Origin: Brachyhypopomus gauderio
Taxonomy: Eukaryota; Chordata; Actinopteri; Gymnotiformes; Hypopomidae
Length of the DNA stretch: 64,000 bases
Reading direction: 5' to 3'
Assembly: GCF_052324685.1 (NCBI RefSeq)
Contig: NW_027506876.1
Location: 1,381,001 to 1,445,000, forward strand
Both the position numbers and the translations under genes were made by a program. A model generated the notes under the pieces. The model made no database searches. It saw only the letters and a program-made list of their open reading frames with translations, and had not been told where the DNA came from. Of the stretch, positions 63,741-64,000 are shown one piece after another. Positions within the stretch are counted from its first letter, which is position 1, and every line of letters begins with the position of its first letter.

Positions 63741-64000
63741 TCTATCAGATAACAGATCTAGATGTTCAGGAGATCGTGATTCGTGTCCGACATGAATTTT
63801 GTGGATATAGTGTCTGGCTAAACTACCAGTTATGACAGTATGACAGTATATATATATATGCATTCTCTGTGTATTTCAGAAACTTACCATTGCTTCTGGT
63901 TTCTGTGAAAAGCAAAGTGAGAATATGAAGAGAGAGCTATTATCAAAATACTCTTCAGTGATGAATGGTTACGTTAAAAAAATCTTGTAGTCATGAAAAA

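Overview
The window is vertebrate nuclear DNA, almost certainly from a ray-finned fish. The genes are intron-rich with GT-AG junctions. Their proteins match human orthologues at many positions, and the introns and intergenic DNA carry typical teleost repeats: Tc1-like and hAT-like DNA transposons, a chromodomain Ty3/gypsy element, tRNA-derived SINEs, and long minisatellites. I cannot name the species.

Layout, left to right. (1) 239-618: last coding exon of a RABGEF1 (Rabex-5)-type Rab5 exchange factor. (2) 2988-6277: PSMD9, six exons. (3) 7517-19252: CFAP251/WDR66, twenty exons, a ciliary WD-repeat protein. (4) 19765-24096: BCL7A, six exons. (5) 26790-25744, minus strand: ALKBH2, head-to-head with (6) UNG at 27100-29428, which keeps both a nuclear and a mitochondrial first exon. 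(7) 31387-47071: MLXIP (MondoA), seventeen exons. (8) 48741-53300: a complete but frameshifted Ty3/gypsy chromovirus-type retrotransposon with two LTRs and a 5-bp target duplication. (9) 55314-53953, minus strand: a three-exon gene for a 166-residue secreted helical cytokine. (10) 55.4-64 kb: mostly transposon remnants, with no convincing further gene. For every complete gene model the exon lengths sum to a multiple of three and all internal phases agree.

Gene order: PSMD9-CFAP251-BCL7A-MLXIP is the human 12q24.31 order. In human the next gene after MLXIP, on the opposite strand, is IL31. The cytokine at 53.9-55.3 kb sits in that position and orientation, and its length (166 versus 164 residues), three-exon structure, signal peptide and AU-rich 3' UTR fit. 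I regard this candidate fish IL31 counterpart as the most interesting item. The ALKBH2/UNG pair, an alkylation and uracil DNA-repair module sharing one short intergenic promoter, lies between BCL7A and MLXIP here, whereas in human it lies elsewhere on 12q24.

The repeats record layered insertions: an antisense solo LTR of the gypsy family inside a hAT-like element in a CFAP251 intron, a hAT-like MITE inside an old Tc1 copy, and a Tc1 copy inside a TA microsatellite. Several elements have perfect 8-bp or 5-bp target duplications that fix their ends exactly. Some tandem repeats overlap splice sites of CFAP251.
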